Notes: generated from the sequence alone by a model not told the origin. 64,000 nucleotides of DNA from an uncultured Lachnospiraceae bacterium (GCA_910586315.1 CAJUIP010000011.1:1-64000), one strand, 5' to 3'. Positions 49,029 to 57,356 are shown, counted from the first letter of the stretch. Numbers and translations are program-made.

Positions 49029-50486
49029 ATGGAGATTTTTAAGAAAAGTGTTGCGGTACTGGTTTCTTTGATTCTCTCCATGACTTTTTCTTTTTCCTCT
49101 TTTGCAGATTTTACAGATCGTCTGGATTTTTATAAAGAATATCTGGCATCTGATTCCAATGCGATTATGTCGGTATCGAATGATGCGGATTCCGGAATCA
49201 TGCCTATGTCGTCAGTTGGTACGGTTACGAATACCATTAAAGTAAATCAGTTGCCTTTCTCGGTTGATGTTTGTGACTCAGATGGTAACTGGTATCAAAC
49301 TGTCAATACTGTGGCAACATTGGGTTCTGACAATCGTTATCATTTTTCCTATTTGATGGGGACTGCATTTCCTTCCAATTACTATATTTCAGATATTATG
49401 TTTGGTTTTGATAACGGGCTTCCTTCTCCTGCCGGAAACTATAGTATTGGTTTTGATTTTACATCGGCTACTGGTTTGTCTTATCGTTCTAAAACAATGA
49501 CTCTTCGCTCACGATATGCCTACACGAATTCTACTATACGTACTGTATCTGTAGATTCGGATATATTCAGAACAAGCTCTGGTGATATTTATGCCTCTTG
49601 GAATTCGATTTCAATTCGTTCTTCGTATTCTACTATTTTTCTATTTGTTTATTTGGACGCTACTCAGGTTCGTTGTCGTGAAGTTGGCGGCTCCTTTGCC
49701 ATTAACTTTACTCCCGTTTCCTCTGCTGGTGCCGCTACTGCCGGGCCTACGGTTTCTCAGGAGGACTATAATTCTGACGTATCCTCTTCTCTTACAGATA
49801 TTTCCTCTTCGGTTGGTGAAATGTCTTCCAATATCGACAGCATGGCCTCTGACATGGCCCAGGCGGCGGCTGAGCTTCAGTATATTTCTAACTCACAGCA
49901 GCTCATCATCCAGGGCATTGACAACGTAATCCTGCATATCTCCGACCAGTTATACGCATTCTGGGACCAGCTTTATAACTTAATTCATCTTCCAGAAATG
50001 GATATGATGGGGCAGATTTTACAGGCAATTAAGGATATTAACCTTGATATTACAATTGACTTTGGAGAACTGAAGCAGGCAATTAATTCCATGTCGTCTG
50101 CCATCCAGGATAAAATCCAGGGGCAAATGACAAATGATAATAAGATTCATCAAGAGCAGATCAGCAATGATAACAAAATTGCAGATGAGATTGTGAATGG
50201 CTATGATGACTCCTCCTTAAATTCTGCGAACGATCAGTTAAAGAATGCCCTTCAGGAGAATGCCGCAGCCGAAGAGCAGATTGTGGACCAGATCTCGGAG
50301 CCTTTGGAATCCTTTACTTTTGAGAATCCAGTTACGCAATACCTTTCAACGTTTCTTTTATTCGGAAACTTCCTTCAGGATCTGTTTGCCAGCTCCGGGG
50401 CTTTTAAGGATGTTATCAATTTATCCTTTCTCATGGGCATTGCTTTAATGGTTGCCGGACTCTACCGGTTCAAAGGAGGGAATTAG
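49029..50486 (+). CDS. Secreted pIII-like tip/adsorption protein candidate
   Basis: 485 aa with a signal peptide (VAVLVSLILSMTFSFSSFA), a Ser/Thr/Tyr-rich beta domain (residues about 30-235), a helical coiled region (about 250-420) and a C-terminal membrane helix (about 460-482). This layout, signal plus outside domains plus a C-terminal anchor and large size, matches minor tip proteins (pIII) of filamentous phages that bind the host. GGAAGG lies 11 bases before the ATG. The identification is by layout and place, not by sequence match. Confidence 0.6.
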   Translation: MEIFKKSVAVLVSLILSMTFSFSSFADFTDRLDFYKEYLASDSNAIMSVSNDADSGIMPMSSVGTVTNTIKVNQLPFSVDVCDSDGNWYQTVNTVATLGSDNRYHFSYLMGTAFPSNYYISDIMFGFDNGLPSPAGNYSIGFDFTSATGLSYRSKTMTLRSRYAYTNSTIRTVSVDSDIFRTSSGDIYASWNSISIRSSYSTIFLFVYLDATQVRCREVGGSFAINFTPVSSAGAATAGPTVSQEDYNSDVSSSLTDISSSVGEMSSNIDSMASDMAQAAAELQYISNSQQLIIQGIDNVILHISDQLYAFWDQLYNLIHLPEMDMMGQILQAIKDINLDITIDFGELKQAINSMSSAIQDKIQGQMTNDNKIHQEQISNDNKIADEIVNGYDDSSLNSANDQLKNALQENAAAEEQIVDQISEPLESFTFENPVTQYLSTFLLFGNFLQDLFASSGAFKDVINLSFLMGIALMVAGLYRFKGGN

Positions 50487-50705
50487 TTGTTTCAGTTTTT
50501 TGATGCGGTCTCCGCCATTTTCCAGACTTTTGTAAATTTTATTGTCGGCCTTTATGAAATGATCTGCAACCTGCTTGGGATTGTATTCAAAGGAACCCTT
50601 TTCTTGTTTGCCCTGGTTCCGAATCTTCCTCCCTATTGCATGTCTTTCATCGCCGTTATGCTTTCTATTGCCATTTTGATACAGATTTTAAATAAAGGGG
50701 GTTAA
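50487..50705 (+). CDS. Small membrane protein of the prophage
   Basis: 72 aa with two hydrophobic segments (residues about 12-40 and 48-68). It starts with TTG one base after the previous stop, with AAAGGAGGG before it. Small hydrophobic subunits next to a pIII-like gene are usual for filamentous phages (minor coat proteins). No name can be given. Confidence 0.6.
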   Translation: MFQFFDAVSAIFQTFVNFIVGLYEMICNLLGIVFKGTLFLFALVPNLPPYCMSFIAVMLSIAILIQILNKGG

Positions 50706-50708
50706 GTT

Positions 50709-50933
50709 GTGATTGCCGAATTTTTCCAGTTTGTCCTGGCCTGCTTCATGATGGTGGTGAAGCTCTTCCGGAGTACGGTTATTGACGGAATCTCTTATGA
50801 AGTGATGATTGTGGCAGCATGCATGCTCTCTATCGTGCTTACTTCCATTGTTGTGAAATTCCGTCCCGGCTTCCGCCTTCCAAAGCCTCCCCGGTCTTCC
50901 AGTACCAGCTCATCTGCAGATCATGATCCTTAA
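50709..50933 (+). CDS. Small membrane protein of the prophage
   Basis: 74 aa: one or two hydrophobic helices (residues about 3-20 and 28-48) and a Pro/Ser-rich tail (RLPKPPRSSSTSSSADHDP). Starts with GTG, AAAGGGGG upstream. It resembles pVI/pVII-type minor coat or assembly proteins by size only. Confidence 0.55.
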   Translation: MIAEFFQFVLACFMMVVKLFRSTVIDGISYEVMIVAACMLSIVLTSIVVKFRPGFRLPKPPRSSSTSSSADHDP

Positions 50934-50945
50934 GAGGTTTTTGCC

Positions 50946-51614
50946 GTGAAGAAGATATGGCTCTTTCTTTTTGTGCTTTTTACAGTTTTTCTGTATGTTC
51001 CTGTTTATGCGGATGCTTCATCCAGCAACGCGGTTTTCGCTGACTTTTCAGGTGATTTTTATGCTACGTCAAGTGATGCGTTTTTTCCGGCGCCTGAGTC
51101 TGATTTTCCGGTACTCGGCGAAATTACTGTTCTTGATACTGCCGTCCCGCTATCGCTGGAGGATACGCAGGATTTTATTAATGTGCTGCGATTCGATGTT
51201 ACTGTTAGCGGCACTCCTTACACTCTTTTGTTTAGTCCGTCTTATATAAACCAGCTTTTCGTGGATGCTTCCGGAAATCTCTGGAACATGGGCACCTCCC
51301 AGGTACAGGGGCTTGTCCTGGATGCTTCCTTTAATCCCTATCAGGATTCCGGCACCCTGGTTTATCTGGCTCCTTGCCTGGGAAATAACTTCTCTACGAA
51401 CCGGAATTACGGTTCACCGAACTGGTTTCGGCGGTATTACTGGCATTACAGCTCCGGCTCTTACCGTCTGACGTATGATGATACCTATGTTCAAATCCTG
51501 GTTACAAAAAGCTATTTCCCATTTTTATTCGGTGACATTCTTCAGTATGTTCTGATTTTTCTTGTTGGAGGAGGTGTTTTACTATGCTGGTTGAATCGCT
51601 TCAGACGCTATTAG
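50946..51614 (+). CDS. Secreted protein with C-terminal membrane helix
   Basis: 222 aa. Signal peptide (LFLFVLFTVFLYVPVYA), then an outside domain rich in Ser, Asp and Phe with a Trp/Tyr cluster (WFRRYYWHYSSGSYRL), then a membrane helix near 195-215. GTG start with AAGAGG upstream. It may be a second tip or envelope protein of the virion. The next gene starts inside its 3' end. Confidence 0.6.
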   Translation: MKKIWLFLFVLFTVFLYVPVYADASSSNAVFADFSGDFYATSSDAFFPAPESDFPVLGEITVLDTAVPLSLEDTQDFINVLRFDVTVSGTPYTLLFSPSYINQLFVDASGNLWNMGTSQVQGLVLDASFNPYQDSGTLVYLAPCLGNNFSTNRNYGSPNWFRRYYWHYSSGSYRLTYDDTYVQILVTKSYFPFLFGDILQYVLIFLVGGGVLLCWLNRFRRY

Positions 51615-51727
51615 GAAATGTTCCTGTACAGTTTGAGCCTCTGGAATATTTCATTGCCGCCTTTTTCTTATTGCTTCTGGTTTCCTACTTTGCCGAATTT
51701 TTAAAGCTTTTAATACTGAGGTGGTGA
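51584..51727 (+). CDS. 47-aa membrane peptide (coat-like)
   Basis: Overlaps the previous gene by 31 bases in another frame, with GGAGGAGGTG eight bases before its ATG. A short acidic N terminus leads to one hydrophobic helix (FIAAFFLLLLVSYFAEFL). Minor-coat-like by size and place. Confidence 0.6.
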   Translation: MLVESLQTLLGNVPVQFEPLEYFIAAFFLLLLVSYFAEFLKLLILRW

Positions 51728-51728
51728 T

Positions 51729-51887
51729 ATGTTCGATGATCTTACCTATTTACTGAACAACGGCATTTATGTCTGGTGCAGGATGGCCGTTGATGCCCTT
51801 TTGACCGATTATAAATGGCTTGGCGCCGGTATTATTCTCCTTCCGATTGTCCGGAAGCTGATTAATATATTTCGAAGTCTATATTAA
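51729..51887 (+). CDS. 52-aa membrane peptide (coat-like)
   Basis: Starts one base after the previous stop, with TGAGGTGG before the ATG. It has one hydrophobic helix (WLGAGIILLPIVRKL) and a basic tail. By size and place a minor coat or assembly peptide. Confidence 0.6.
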   Translation: MFDDLTYLLNNGIYVWCRMAVDALLTDYKWLGAGIILLPIVRKLINIFRSLY

Positions 51888-51911
51888 TGAATTGATGAAA
51901 GGAGGTTTTTT

Positions 51912-52196
51912 ATGAAGATTAGAAACGCTGTTAAAAAATATTACCTGGCTGTACCGTTCTCCTCTGCTATGGTCCTTTCGGCATCCTTCCCGGCTTTTGC
52001 TTCAAGCACAGGCACCTCTGCCGGCACCATTACAGACATGCTTGGTATTTTCTCCCAGCTTTTTGCCTGGATCCTGGACGAAGGCGCAACCCTTCTCACC
52101 TGGATGCTTGACAAACCCATCCTTATGATTTCTATGGGCTTGTTCTTCTGTGGCGCTATCATTGCGTTCCTCATGCGGATTTATCACAGCGTATGA
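51912..52196 (+). CDS. Candidate major coat protein (pVIII-like)
   Basis: 94 aa with a signal peptide (residues 1-30, ending FPAFA). The mature part of about 64 residues has a Ser/Thr/Gly-rich start, an amphipathic helix and a hydrophobic helix (ILMISMGLFFCGAIIAFLM), then a basic end. This matches the processed major coat of filamentous phages. The strong GAAAGGAGG site fits high expression. Confidence 0.65.
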   Translation: MKIRNAVKKYYLAVPFSSAMVLSASFPAFASSTGTSAGTITDMLGIFSQLFAWILDEGATLLTWMLDKPILMISMGLFFCGAIIAFLMRIYHSV

Positions 52197-52269
52197 TGGC
52201 CCATTCCTTTTCGTATGGCAGGCTCTTGAGTCTGCCATTTCTTTTTATCACAAGTAAGGAGGTAATGCT

Positions 52270-52440
52270 TTGGACGATTCCATCTATTTGTTCCTGCGCG
52301 CATTCATTGACTTTTTCTTTTTCCCCCTGTATGCCATGGAACTGTCGAACTATGTGTATACGGTTATTTATGCCGTGATTATTACGCTGGCCGTATGGGC
52401 TTTTGTAAGGAGGATTTTAAAATGTTTTGGTTCTATGTAA
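52270..52440 (+). CDS. 56-aa membrane peptide upstream of the Zot-like gene
   Basis: TTG start with AAGGAGGT six bases upstream. An ATG five bases earlier lies too close to that site and is in another frame. Two hydrophobic segments are present (FLRAFIDFFFFPLYAM and YVYTVIYAVIITLAVWAF). Its 3' end overlaps the Zot-like gene by 19 bases, so translation is coupled. Confidence 0.6.
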   Translation: MDDSIYLFLRAFIDFFFFPLYAMELSNYVYTVIYAVIITLAVWAFVRRILKCFGSM

Positions 52441-53213
52441 AGGTTTTCATCCCCATGTTTTTAATAACCGGCTTTTTTGCTTACCATCTGGTCCGTTACC
52501 GCAATCCTTATAAGCTGTTTATGGTTTTTGGAAAAAAGGGGTCCGGAAAGTCAACATTCATGTGCAAGCAGGCCATTAAATACTCCAAAAAGGGGTATAA
52601 GGTCTACTGTAATACGTATATCCCCGGTACATACTACTTTGACGCCAGTGATATTGGATTTTTCTTTTTTCCGGAAAATTCCGTCCTTCTGGTGGATGAG
52701 GTCGGCATGATCTGGGACAACCGGGATTTCAAATCTTTTAAAAAAGAGGTCCGCGACTATTTTAAGCTTCAGCGCCATTACCGGCACATTGTATTCCTCT
52801 TTTCCCAGTCTTTTGACATTGATAAGAAGCTGCGCGATCTGACGGATAACATGTATCTGATCACCAACGTGATGAACTGCTTCAGCTTTGCCCGCCGGAT
52901 CACAAAGTCCATTGGAATTTCCCATGGAGATAAAAATACAACGGGTGAGTCAAAACTGATTGACGATTACCATTTCGATCCGCTTATTTTTTTCTTCCTG
53001 GGTTCCATCAAGTTTACATACATTCCCAAATATGTAAAATATTTTGATTCCTTTGATGTTCCGGAGCTTCCTAGGAAAGAGTATGATTACATCCCCTTAA
53101 AAGAGGTTCCGAGCCTGCGCCAGCGGCTGCGACGGCTGCCCGCGGGCTGTGCCCGGGCAGCGCGGAGCGGCTGCGGGCGCCTGATGGAAAAACTACCCAA
53201 AAAAGGGGACTAA
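52422..53213 (+). CDS. Zot/pI-family assembly ATPase
   Basis: 263 aa. An N-terminal membrane helix (residues about 3-24) is followed by the Zot ATPase core: Walker A FGKKGSGKST near residue 38 and Walker B SVLLVDEVGMIW near 90. pI/Zot drives virion assembly and extrusion through the membrane and is the best marker for an inovirus. AAGGAGG lies before the ATG. The C-terminal 35 residues come from a GC-rich stretch (LRQRLRRLPAGCARAARSG) unlike the rest of the gene. Confidence 0.9.
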   Translation: MFWFYVKVFIPMFLITGFFAYHLVRYRNPYKLFMVFGKKGSGKSTFMCKQAIKYSKKGYKVYCNTYIPGTYYFDASDIGFFFFPENSVLLVDEVGMIWDNRDFKSFKKEVRDYFKLQRHYRHIVFLFSQSFDIDKKLRDLTDNMYLITNVMNCFSFARRITKSIGISHGDKNTTGESKLIDDYHFDPLIFFFLGSIKFTYIPKYVKYFDSFDVPELPRKEYDYIPLKEVPSLRQRLRRLPAGCARAARSGCGRLMEKLPKKGD

Positions 53214-53388
53214 AATGCCCGGCCACCGTCTTCTAATAGGTGGTCTAATAGGTGGTCTCAAAATACATGACAAAAGTGGCTCAAACCCTTATAAATACTG
53301 GGAAAAATGGCATTTTTTCCGTTTCGGGAAACGGCCCTTTCCCGAAACAGTTAAACAGGTTAACTATTTAAGAATTTAGGTGATAAAA
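53214..53388. promoter_or_regulatory. Candidate replication origin upstream of rep
   Basis: It holds a direct repeat CTAATAGGTGGT (53234-53245 and 53246-53257), a perfect hairpin GTTTCGGGAAA-CGGCCC-TTTCCCGAAAC (53321-53348) and a GTTAA-N5-TTAAC repeat (53350-53364). Rolling-circle origins often combine iterons with a hairpin next to the initiator gene. It could also be a terminator for the coat genes. Confidence 0.5.
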
Positions 53389-55005
53389 ATGGTCGAAAAA
53401 CGGGAAATTTCCAGTACGAAAATCTATCAGGATTTTACTCCGGATGCATCTGATTTTTGGTTTGGTTTCAAACAGCAAAAATTCCTTCATAACATTGATA
53501 CCTTTTATTATTCTGTGAAATTTCAAAATGACTTTACCCAGAATACTTCAGATGCCAACGTACTCCGATTTCGGAAACATATAGAGATTCTGAAAGAAAA
53601 AATGGAATATAACGATTCGATTCCTTTCTATGTAGGACCGATAGGAAAGAATTTAATCCTGCTCAACTACGGATATGGGAAATATTATAATACCTGCCTG
53701 GAATGTCCTGACTACTTCCATATCTTCCTTGCATCCAAGGTGCCCCCCGGCGCCTCTGGATCAGAATCCGTCACCTGCGAGATGATTGTGCAGCTCCGCT
53801 CCTACATGCTCTGGATGTATGGCATCCATGATGCCTTTCGGCATTCGCTTGAATATGTCCAGGGAATTGTTGACATGTTCGGCTTCCGTATCGCTTTCAT
53901 CCAGGAAAACCGGATTGATTACTGCTGGCATTCGAATTACCTTCAGAATCCGGAAAAGTTTTTCAGCATTGAAAATTTTTACAAGATGCGGGTTGACCGT
54001 TACCGGGGCGCCAATTATCACACAGCTAAGGTTGGAAGCGAAGGTTATGAGATTGATTATCTGTCCCTTGGCCAGCGCGGCGGCAAATGTTTTATCCGCA
54101 TTTATTTAAAGAGTAAAGAGGTAGTGGAACAGGGCTATAAGGCATTCTTTTTTAAGCTCTGGCTTTTCCATGGCCTTATTAACCGGTATGACCTGTACTG
54201 CTATGAAAAAGCATATATACGCTGTAGCTGGCAGTATATGACCATTGCCCGGTTAGAATACTATCTGGAATACGGCTCCCAGGAAATTTATAAGGACCAG
54301 TGCAGGTATTTCATAAAACAGTATGAGATGTCTCATAAGGTCACAGCTTCCATGGTTGCCCTTGCGGATCAGCTGACTCCTAAAGTACATCTTATTACGA
54401 ATGTGGAGTACCAGACGATGCGGAAAGGGACGAAATCCTATTGCCTTCTTCCCGTATCGGATAATTCCGCTTATGGATTTGCAAAACGGGTGTATGATTA
54501 CCTGGATAACCGCCCTTTGATTATCGGATATCTGACCCATGACATTCTCCGTCTTGTGGAACCGAACGGTGACAGCAACAAGAGCCGGCGTGATTACTGC
54601 GGCTTCTGGAAGGCCCTCCGTTCAACAAAGCTTGTGGACATGAAACTGCTCCCGGAGGATCTGAAGCTGGTACGGGTCTATAATCGAAAACTGAATAAGA
54701 ATTTAATGAAACGCAGCCTTTTGAATAAAGCTGTTGTCTATGGTATCTATACAAAAGGTATCAATTCGGATGACGTGATGAAAGACTGCATGGATGCGCT
54801 ATTAAAAATGAATGACAATGATATCCGGAACGCACTTATGTATAAGCATAAAAAAGTCCGGGAATTCAACGGCGATGAACTCACGGACCTTGTAGAAGAT
54901 GCTTCTACATATGATTTCGTACTTTTAGATAAGAATTCTGGTGTTGTCTATGATGATAGCATATCTCCAAATATTTTTCAAGATTGGAGTGATGAGTATG
55001 AATGA
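53389..55005 (+). CDS. Rolling-circle replication initiator (Rep_trans-like)
   Basis: 538 aa. Three blocks fit the Rep_trans family of replication initiators: NRIDYCW near residue 170 (Arg-x-Asp), FIRIYLKSKE near 235 and ARLEYYLE near 285. The rest is helical with Tyr residues that could be catalytic. Such proteins nick the plus origin and bind to the 5' end. ATG at 53389 has TTTAGGTGA upstream; GTG at 53380 lies on that site. It overlaps the integrase gene by 8 bases. Confidence 0.7.
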   Translation: MVEKREISSTKIYQDFTPDASDFWFGFKQQKFLHNIDTFYYSVKFQNDFTQNTSDANVLRFRKHIEILKEKMEYNDSIPFYVGPIGKNLILLNYGYGKYYNTCLECPDYFHIFLASKVPPGASGSESVTCEMIVQLRSYMLWMYGIHDAFRHSLEYVQGIVDMFGFRIAFIQENRIDYCWHSNYLQNPEKFFSIENFYKMRVDRYRGANYHTAKVGSEGYEIDYLSLGQRGGKCFIRIYLKSKEVVEQGYKAFFFKLWLFHGLINRYDLYCYEKAYIRCSWQYMTIARLEYYLEYGSQEIYKDQCRYFIKQYEMSHKVTASMVALADQLTPKVHLITNVEYQTMRKGTKSYCLLPVSDNSAYGFAKRVYDYLDNRPLIIGYLTHDILRLVEPNGDSNKSRRDYCGFWKALRSTKLVDMKLLPEDLKLVRVYNRKLNKNLMKRSLLNKAVVYGIYTKGINSDDVMKDCMDALLKMNDNDIRNALMYKHKKVREFNGDELTDLVEDASTYDFVLLDKNSGVVYDDSISPNIFQDWSDEYE

Positions 55006-55960
55006 ACTGACTTTACAAAAAGGATTTGAATTGTTTTTAGCATCCGGGCGCATGTACTGGTCTCCCAGTACCTCGGTTTATTACAAGCGGAATGTCTTCT
55101 ATTTTGTGCAGTATGCCGAAAATATTTTAAACGACCGCGCGGATCACATCCCTGTCGATGAGCTTCCCAGAGATATTCTTATGCAGTATGTCGTATGGCT
55201 GCGCTCGAAATCCCGGTATGACAGCCATCCCCTTTATGATTCCATGCAGGTTTCCGGCCATATAAAGTCGAATACCGTTAATTCTTATATGCGGGCCGTG
55301 AAAGCGTTCTTTAATTTCCTGTATGACAGGAACTATACAACAATCCGCTTCACAAAAGGGCTGCGGCTCCCCCGCGGGGACAGCGACCAGATCATCCCTC
55401 TTTTAAATTCGGAGGTTGCCCTCATTGACAGGCTTTTCGACCGTTCGACTCCGCTCGGCCTGCGGAACCTCTGCATGGTCCATCTGATGCTGGATGCCGG
55501 CCTGCGGGCCTGTGAAGTGATAAACCTGTCCCCGAAGGACCTCCTTTTTACCTCCGGAGCTATCGCCATTCACAAAAGTAAGGGAAATAAATCCAGGATT
55601 GTGATTATGTGCCCGCCTTTAGCTTCCATGCTTCAGGAATATATCAAGATGTGCCATCCGTCCGGCAGTCTCTTTTCCAGCCAGAACGGCGGCGCCGGAA
55701 TCAGCTATTCCGTCCTCCGCTCTCTGTTTCTCCGCATTGGAAAGCAGACAGGGATTATACGGATCCATCCTCATCTCCTCCGGCACACGTTTGCAACCTC
55801 CTATATCATGGGAGGCGGGAACCTGGAATCTTTACGAATTTTATTGGGACACTATGATTATACGGTTACAAGGAATTACCTGCATCTGGCTTCCCAGAAC
55901 CAGCTTCTCAGAATGGATATTTACCGGCTGGATCCCATTTTTTTCCAAAAGTTTTATTAA
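54998..55960 (+). CDS. int: Tyrosine site-specific integrase (XerD-like)
   Basis: 320 aa with the core-binding domain (residues about 10-110) and catalytic domain (about 130-315). Catalytic residues are visible: Arg in LDAGLRACEVINL, Lys in HKSKGNKSR, HPHLLRHTFAT (HxxR), LLGH and the Tyr in TVTRNYLHLA. It should cut and join the att core in the tRNA-Lys gene. GGAG is eight bases before the ATG at 54998. It ends 360 bases before the tRNA. A decayed copy of its 3' end lies at 45.84-46.0 kb. Confidence 0.92.
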   Translation: MNELTLQKGFELFLASGRMYWSPSTSVYYKRNVFYFVQYAENILNDRADHIPVDELPRDILMQYVVWLRSKSRYDSHPLYDSMQVSGHIKSNTVNSYMRAVKAFFNFLYDRNYTTIRFTKGLRLPRGDSDQIIPLLNSEVALIDRLFDRSTPLGLRNLCMVHLMLDAGLRACEVINLSPKDLLFTSGAIAIHKSKGNKSRIVIMCPPLASMLQEYIKMCHPSGSLFSSQNGGAGISYSVLRSLFLRIGKQTGIIRIHPHLLRHTFATSYIMGGGNLESLRILLGHYDYTVTRNYLHLASQNQLLRMDIYRLDPIFFQKFY

Positions 55961-56319
55961 TGAAAAGAAGTGCGGCATCAGGCTGGCGTAAACGCCGCAA
56001 TCGCCAAAAGCCCAAAGGGGGTACTTAGGGGTCCCCCCTAAGCCTACCGGAGGGACAAACGGCAAGCGGAGCGCGCAGGTGAGACTTAAGGCTCACCGGA
56101 GAAAATTGCAGACGCAAAGCGGCTGTAATTTCCCCCATCCCCTCCCTTTCCTTCTTCCTCAAAACCAAAAAAACCGATACCGAAGAGGCCGTGTGCCAGT
56201 GAGCGGCCTCTATCCTTCAAGACCTTCCCTGGACAAATAGATTTTGGCATACCGCCGTCCGGACACAAAAAAAGCACCAACCCCGCAGAAGCTTTGCCTG
56301 CAAAATCAGTACTTTCCCG
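55961..56319. other. Structured right end of the prophage
   Basis: No gene is supported. Hairpins are GGCG-TAAA-CGCC (55985-55996), CTTAGGGG-TCC-CCCCTAAG (56024-56042) and GGTGAG-N8-CTCACC (56078-56097). A GGACAAATAGATT word at 56231-56243 copies 13 bases of the att core. The last 105 bases match 46008-46114. It probably holds integrase binding sites and replication or packaging elements. Confidence 0.5.
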
Positions 56320-56362
56320 TGCGCCTTCGGGGGCTCGAACCCCGGACAAATAGATTAAGAGT
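56320..56362. repeat. attR: Right attachment site inside tRNA-Lys
   Basis: 43 bases identical to 46115-46157, covering the tRNA from the anticodon loop to its 3' end. The tRNA stays intact because the element carries the replaced 3' part. Confidence 0.85.
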
Positions 56363-56392
56363 CTACTGCTCTACCAACTGAGCTAAAGGCGC
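56320..56392 (-). tRNA. tRNA-Lys (anticodon CUU)
   Basis: A 73-base tRNA folds perfectly: acceptor GCGCCTT/AAGGCGC, D-stem GCTC/GAGC, anticodon stem GTAGA/TCTAT with loop CTCTTAA (anticodon CTT), T-stem CGGGG/CCCCG, and discriminator A. CCA is not encoded. It is the integration site of the inovirus-like element. Confidence 0.95.
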
Positions 56393-56492
56393 CGACTTTT
56401 TAGTTTTTGTGCCATTCCTTAGCACGTCCATAATTATATGACATGTATCCCAAAAAGTCAACACCTTTTTTTATTTTTTCAAAAAATTATGG

Positions 56493-56641
56493 TAACAGTT
56501 CAGCCTTGCGAAGATTTTGGATAAAAAACACGCTGAAAACTTGTTTTCATAAGTGTTTTTTATCCAGAATCTTCATAAGGCGGACGCCGCGGGCTTCTTG
56601 TCCGCTGAAAGCGGGCAAGAAGATGCAAGGCTGAACTGTTA
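56493..56641. repeat. TAACAGTTCAGCC palindromic repeat, copy 1
   Basis: The 17-base ends TAACAGTTCAGCCTTGC and GCAAGGCTGAACTGTTA are perfect inverted repeats. Inside, a second stem of about 22 bp (56510-56531 with 56553-56574) surrounds a 21-base centre. The 149-bp unit could fold as DNA or RNA and is mobile-repeat-like. Confidence 0.75.
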
Positions 56642-56650
56642 CAAATTATG

Positions 56651-56801
56651 CAACCGTTCAGCTTTGCGAAGATTTTGGGTAAAAGACACGCCGAAAACTT
56701 GTTTTTATAAGTGTTTTTTACCCGGAATCTTCATATGGCAGACGCCACATTCCTTTTGTCTGCGATACGCGGGCAAGAAGTACACAAGGCTATGCTGCTA
56801 C
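56651..56801. repeat. TAACAGTTCAGCC palindromic repeat, copy 2
   Basis: About 150 bases, similar to copy 1 over its length with scattered changes (CAACCGTTCAGCTTTGC at its left end). The inner stem GTAAAAGACAC/GTGTTTTTTAC is kept. The outer right arm is decayed. Two copies in the same orientation stand side by side. Confidence 0.7.
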
Positions 56802-56834
56802 AAATTCTCTATTGCAATTGGTTTCTTTTGCGGT

Positions 56835-57152
56835 TTAGAGTACAGCATCCAACGCCTTCTTTAACTCATTTTTATTCTGAAGACCAACAAACTTAGAAAC
56901 AATCTCTCCATTTTTGAAGATAATTAGAGTAGGAATGTTCATAATACCGTATCTGCCCGCGATATCCATGCTTTCATCCACATCCAGCTTTCCTACCACG
57001 GCTTTTCCCTCATACTCCTCGGCCAGCTTTTCAATAGCCGGAGCCATCATCTTACAGGGGCCGCACCAGGTAGCAAAAAAATCTACCAAAACCGGCATGG
57101 AAGCGTTCAGTACTTCTGCATCAAAATTCGCGCTTGTAAATATTTTCTCCAT
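56835..57152 (-). CDS. trxA: Thioredoxin
   Basis: 105 aa, the usual thioredoxin length. The redox motif WCGPCK is near residue 30, with the buried Asp in VDFFATW and the cis-Pro loop [13 protein letters not shown]. It reduces protein disulfides in the cytoplasm. Its ribosome site GGAG overlaps the stop of a 45-aa upstream gene, so the two are coupled. Confidence 0.95.
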   Translation of the reverse strand: MEKIFTSANFDAEVLNASMPVLVDFFATWCGPCKMMAPAIEKLAEEYEGKAVVGKLDVDESMDIAGRYGIMNIPTLIIFKNGEIVSKFVGLQNKNELKKALDAVL

Positions 57153-57164
57153 ATTTTGTATCTC

Positions 57165-57302
57165 CTATTTTTTCTTTTTCCCGCCAATGGCGGCATTTGC
57201 TTCGTCAAAACGTTTTTTGAATTTCAAAATGGTTTGATTTAACTCCGTTTTATCACAGGTCGCCTGTGACAAGCTTCTTAAAATCCTGGTTTTCATGTCC
57301 AT
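57165..57302 (-). CDS. 45-aa protein encoded upstream of trxA
   Basis: Starts at ATG 57302 with AAGGTG four bases upstream and stops at 57165, 12 bases before trxA. The peptide is basic and helical (MDMKTRILRSLSQ start, IGGKKKK end), with one Cys. The ribosome site, close coupling to trxA and clean frame make it a probable real small gene. The family is unknown. Confidence 0.55.
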   Translation of the reverse strand: MDMKTRILRSLSQATCDKTELNQTILKFKKRFDEANAAIGGKKKK

Positions 57303-57356
57303 AAGGCACCTTATTACACACTATGATTGTTTTACTATATGCAGTATAGACCCTTT

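Larger units (their letters stand above)
56393..56834. other. Intergenic region filled by two palindromic repeats
   Basis: Between tRNA-Lys and trxA there is no supported gene. Most of the stretch is two adjacent copies of the TAACAGTTCAG repeat, annotated separately. The tRNA promoter should lie just right of 56392. Confidence 0.6.
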
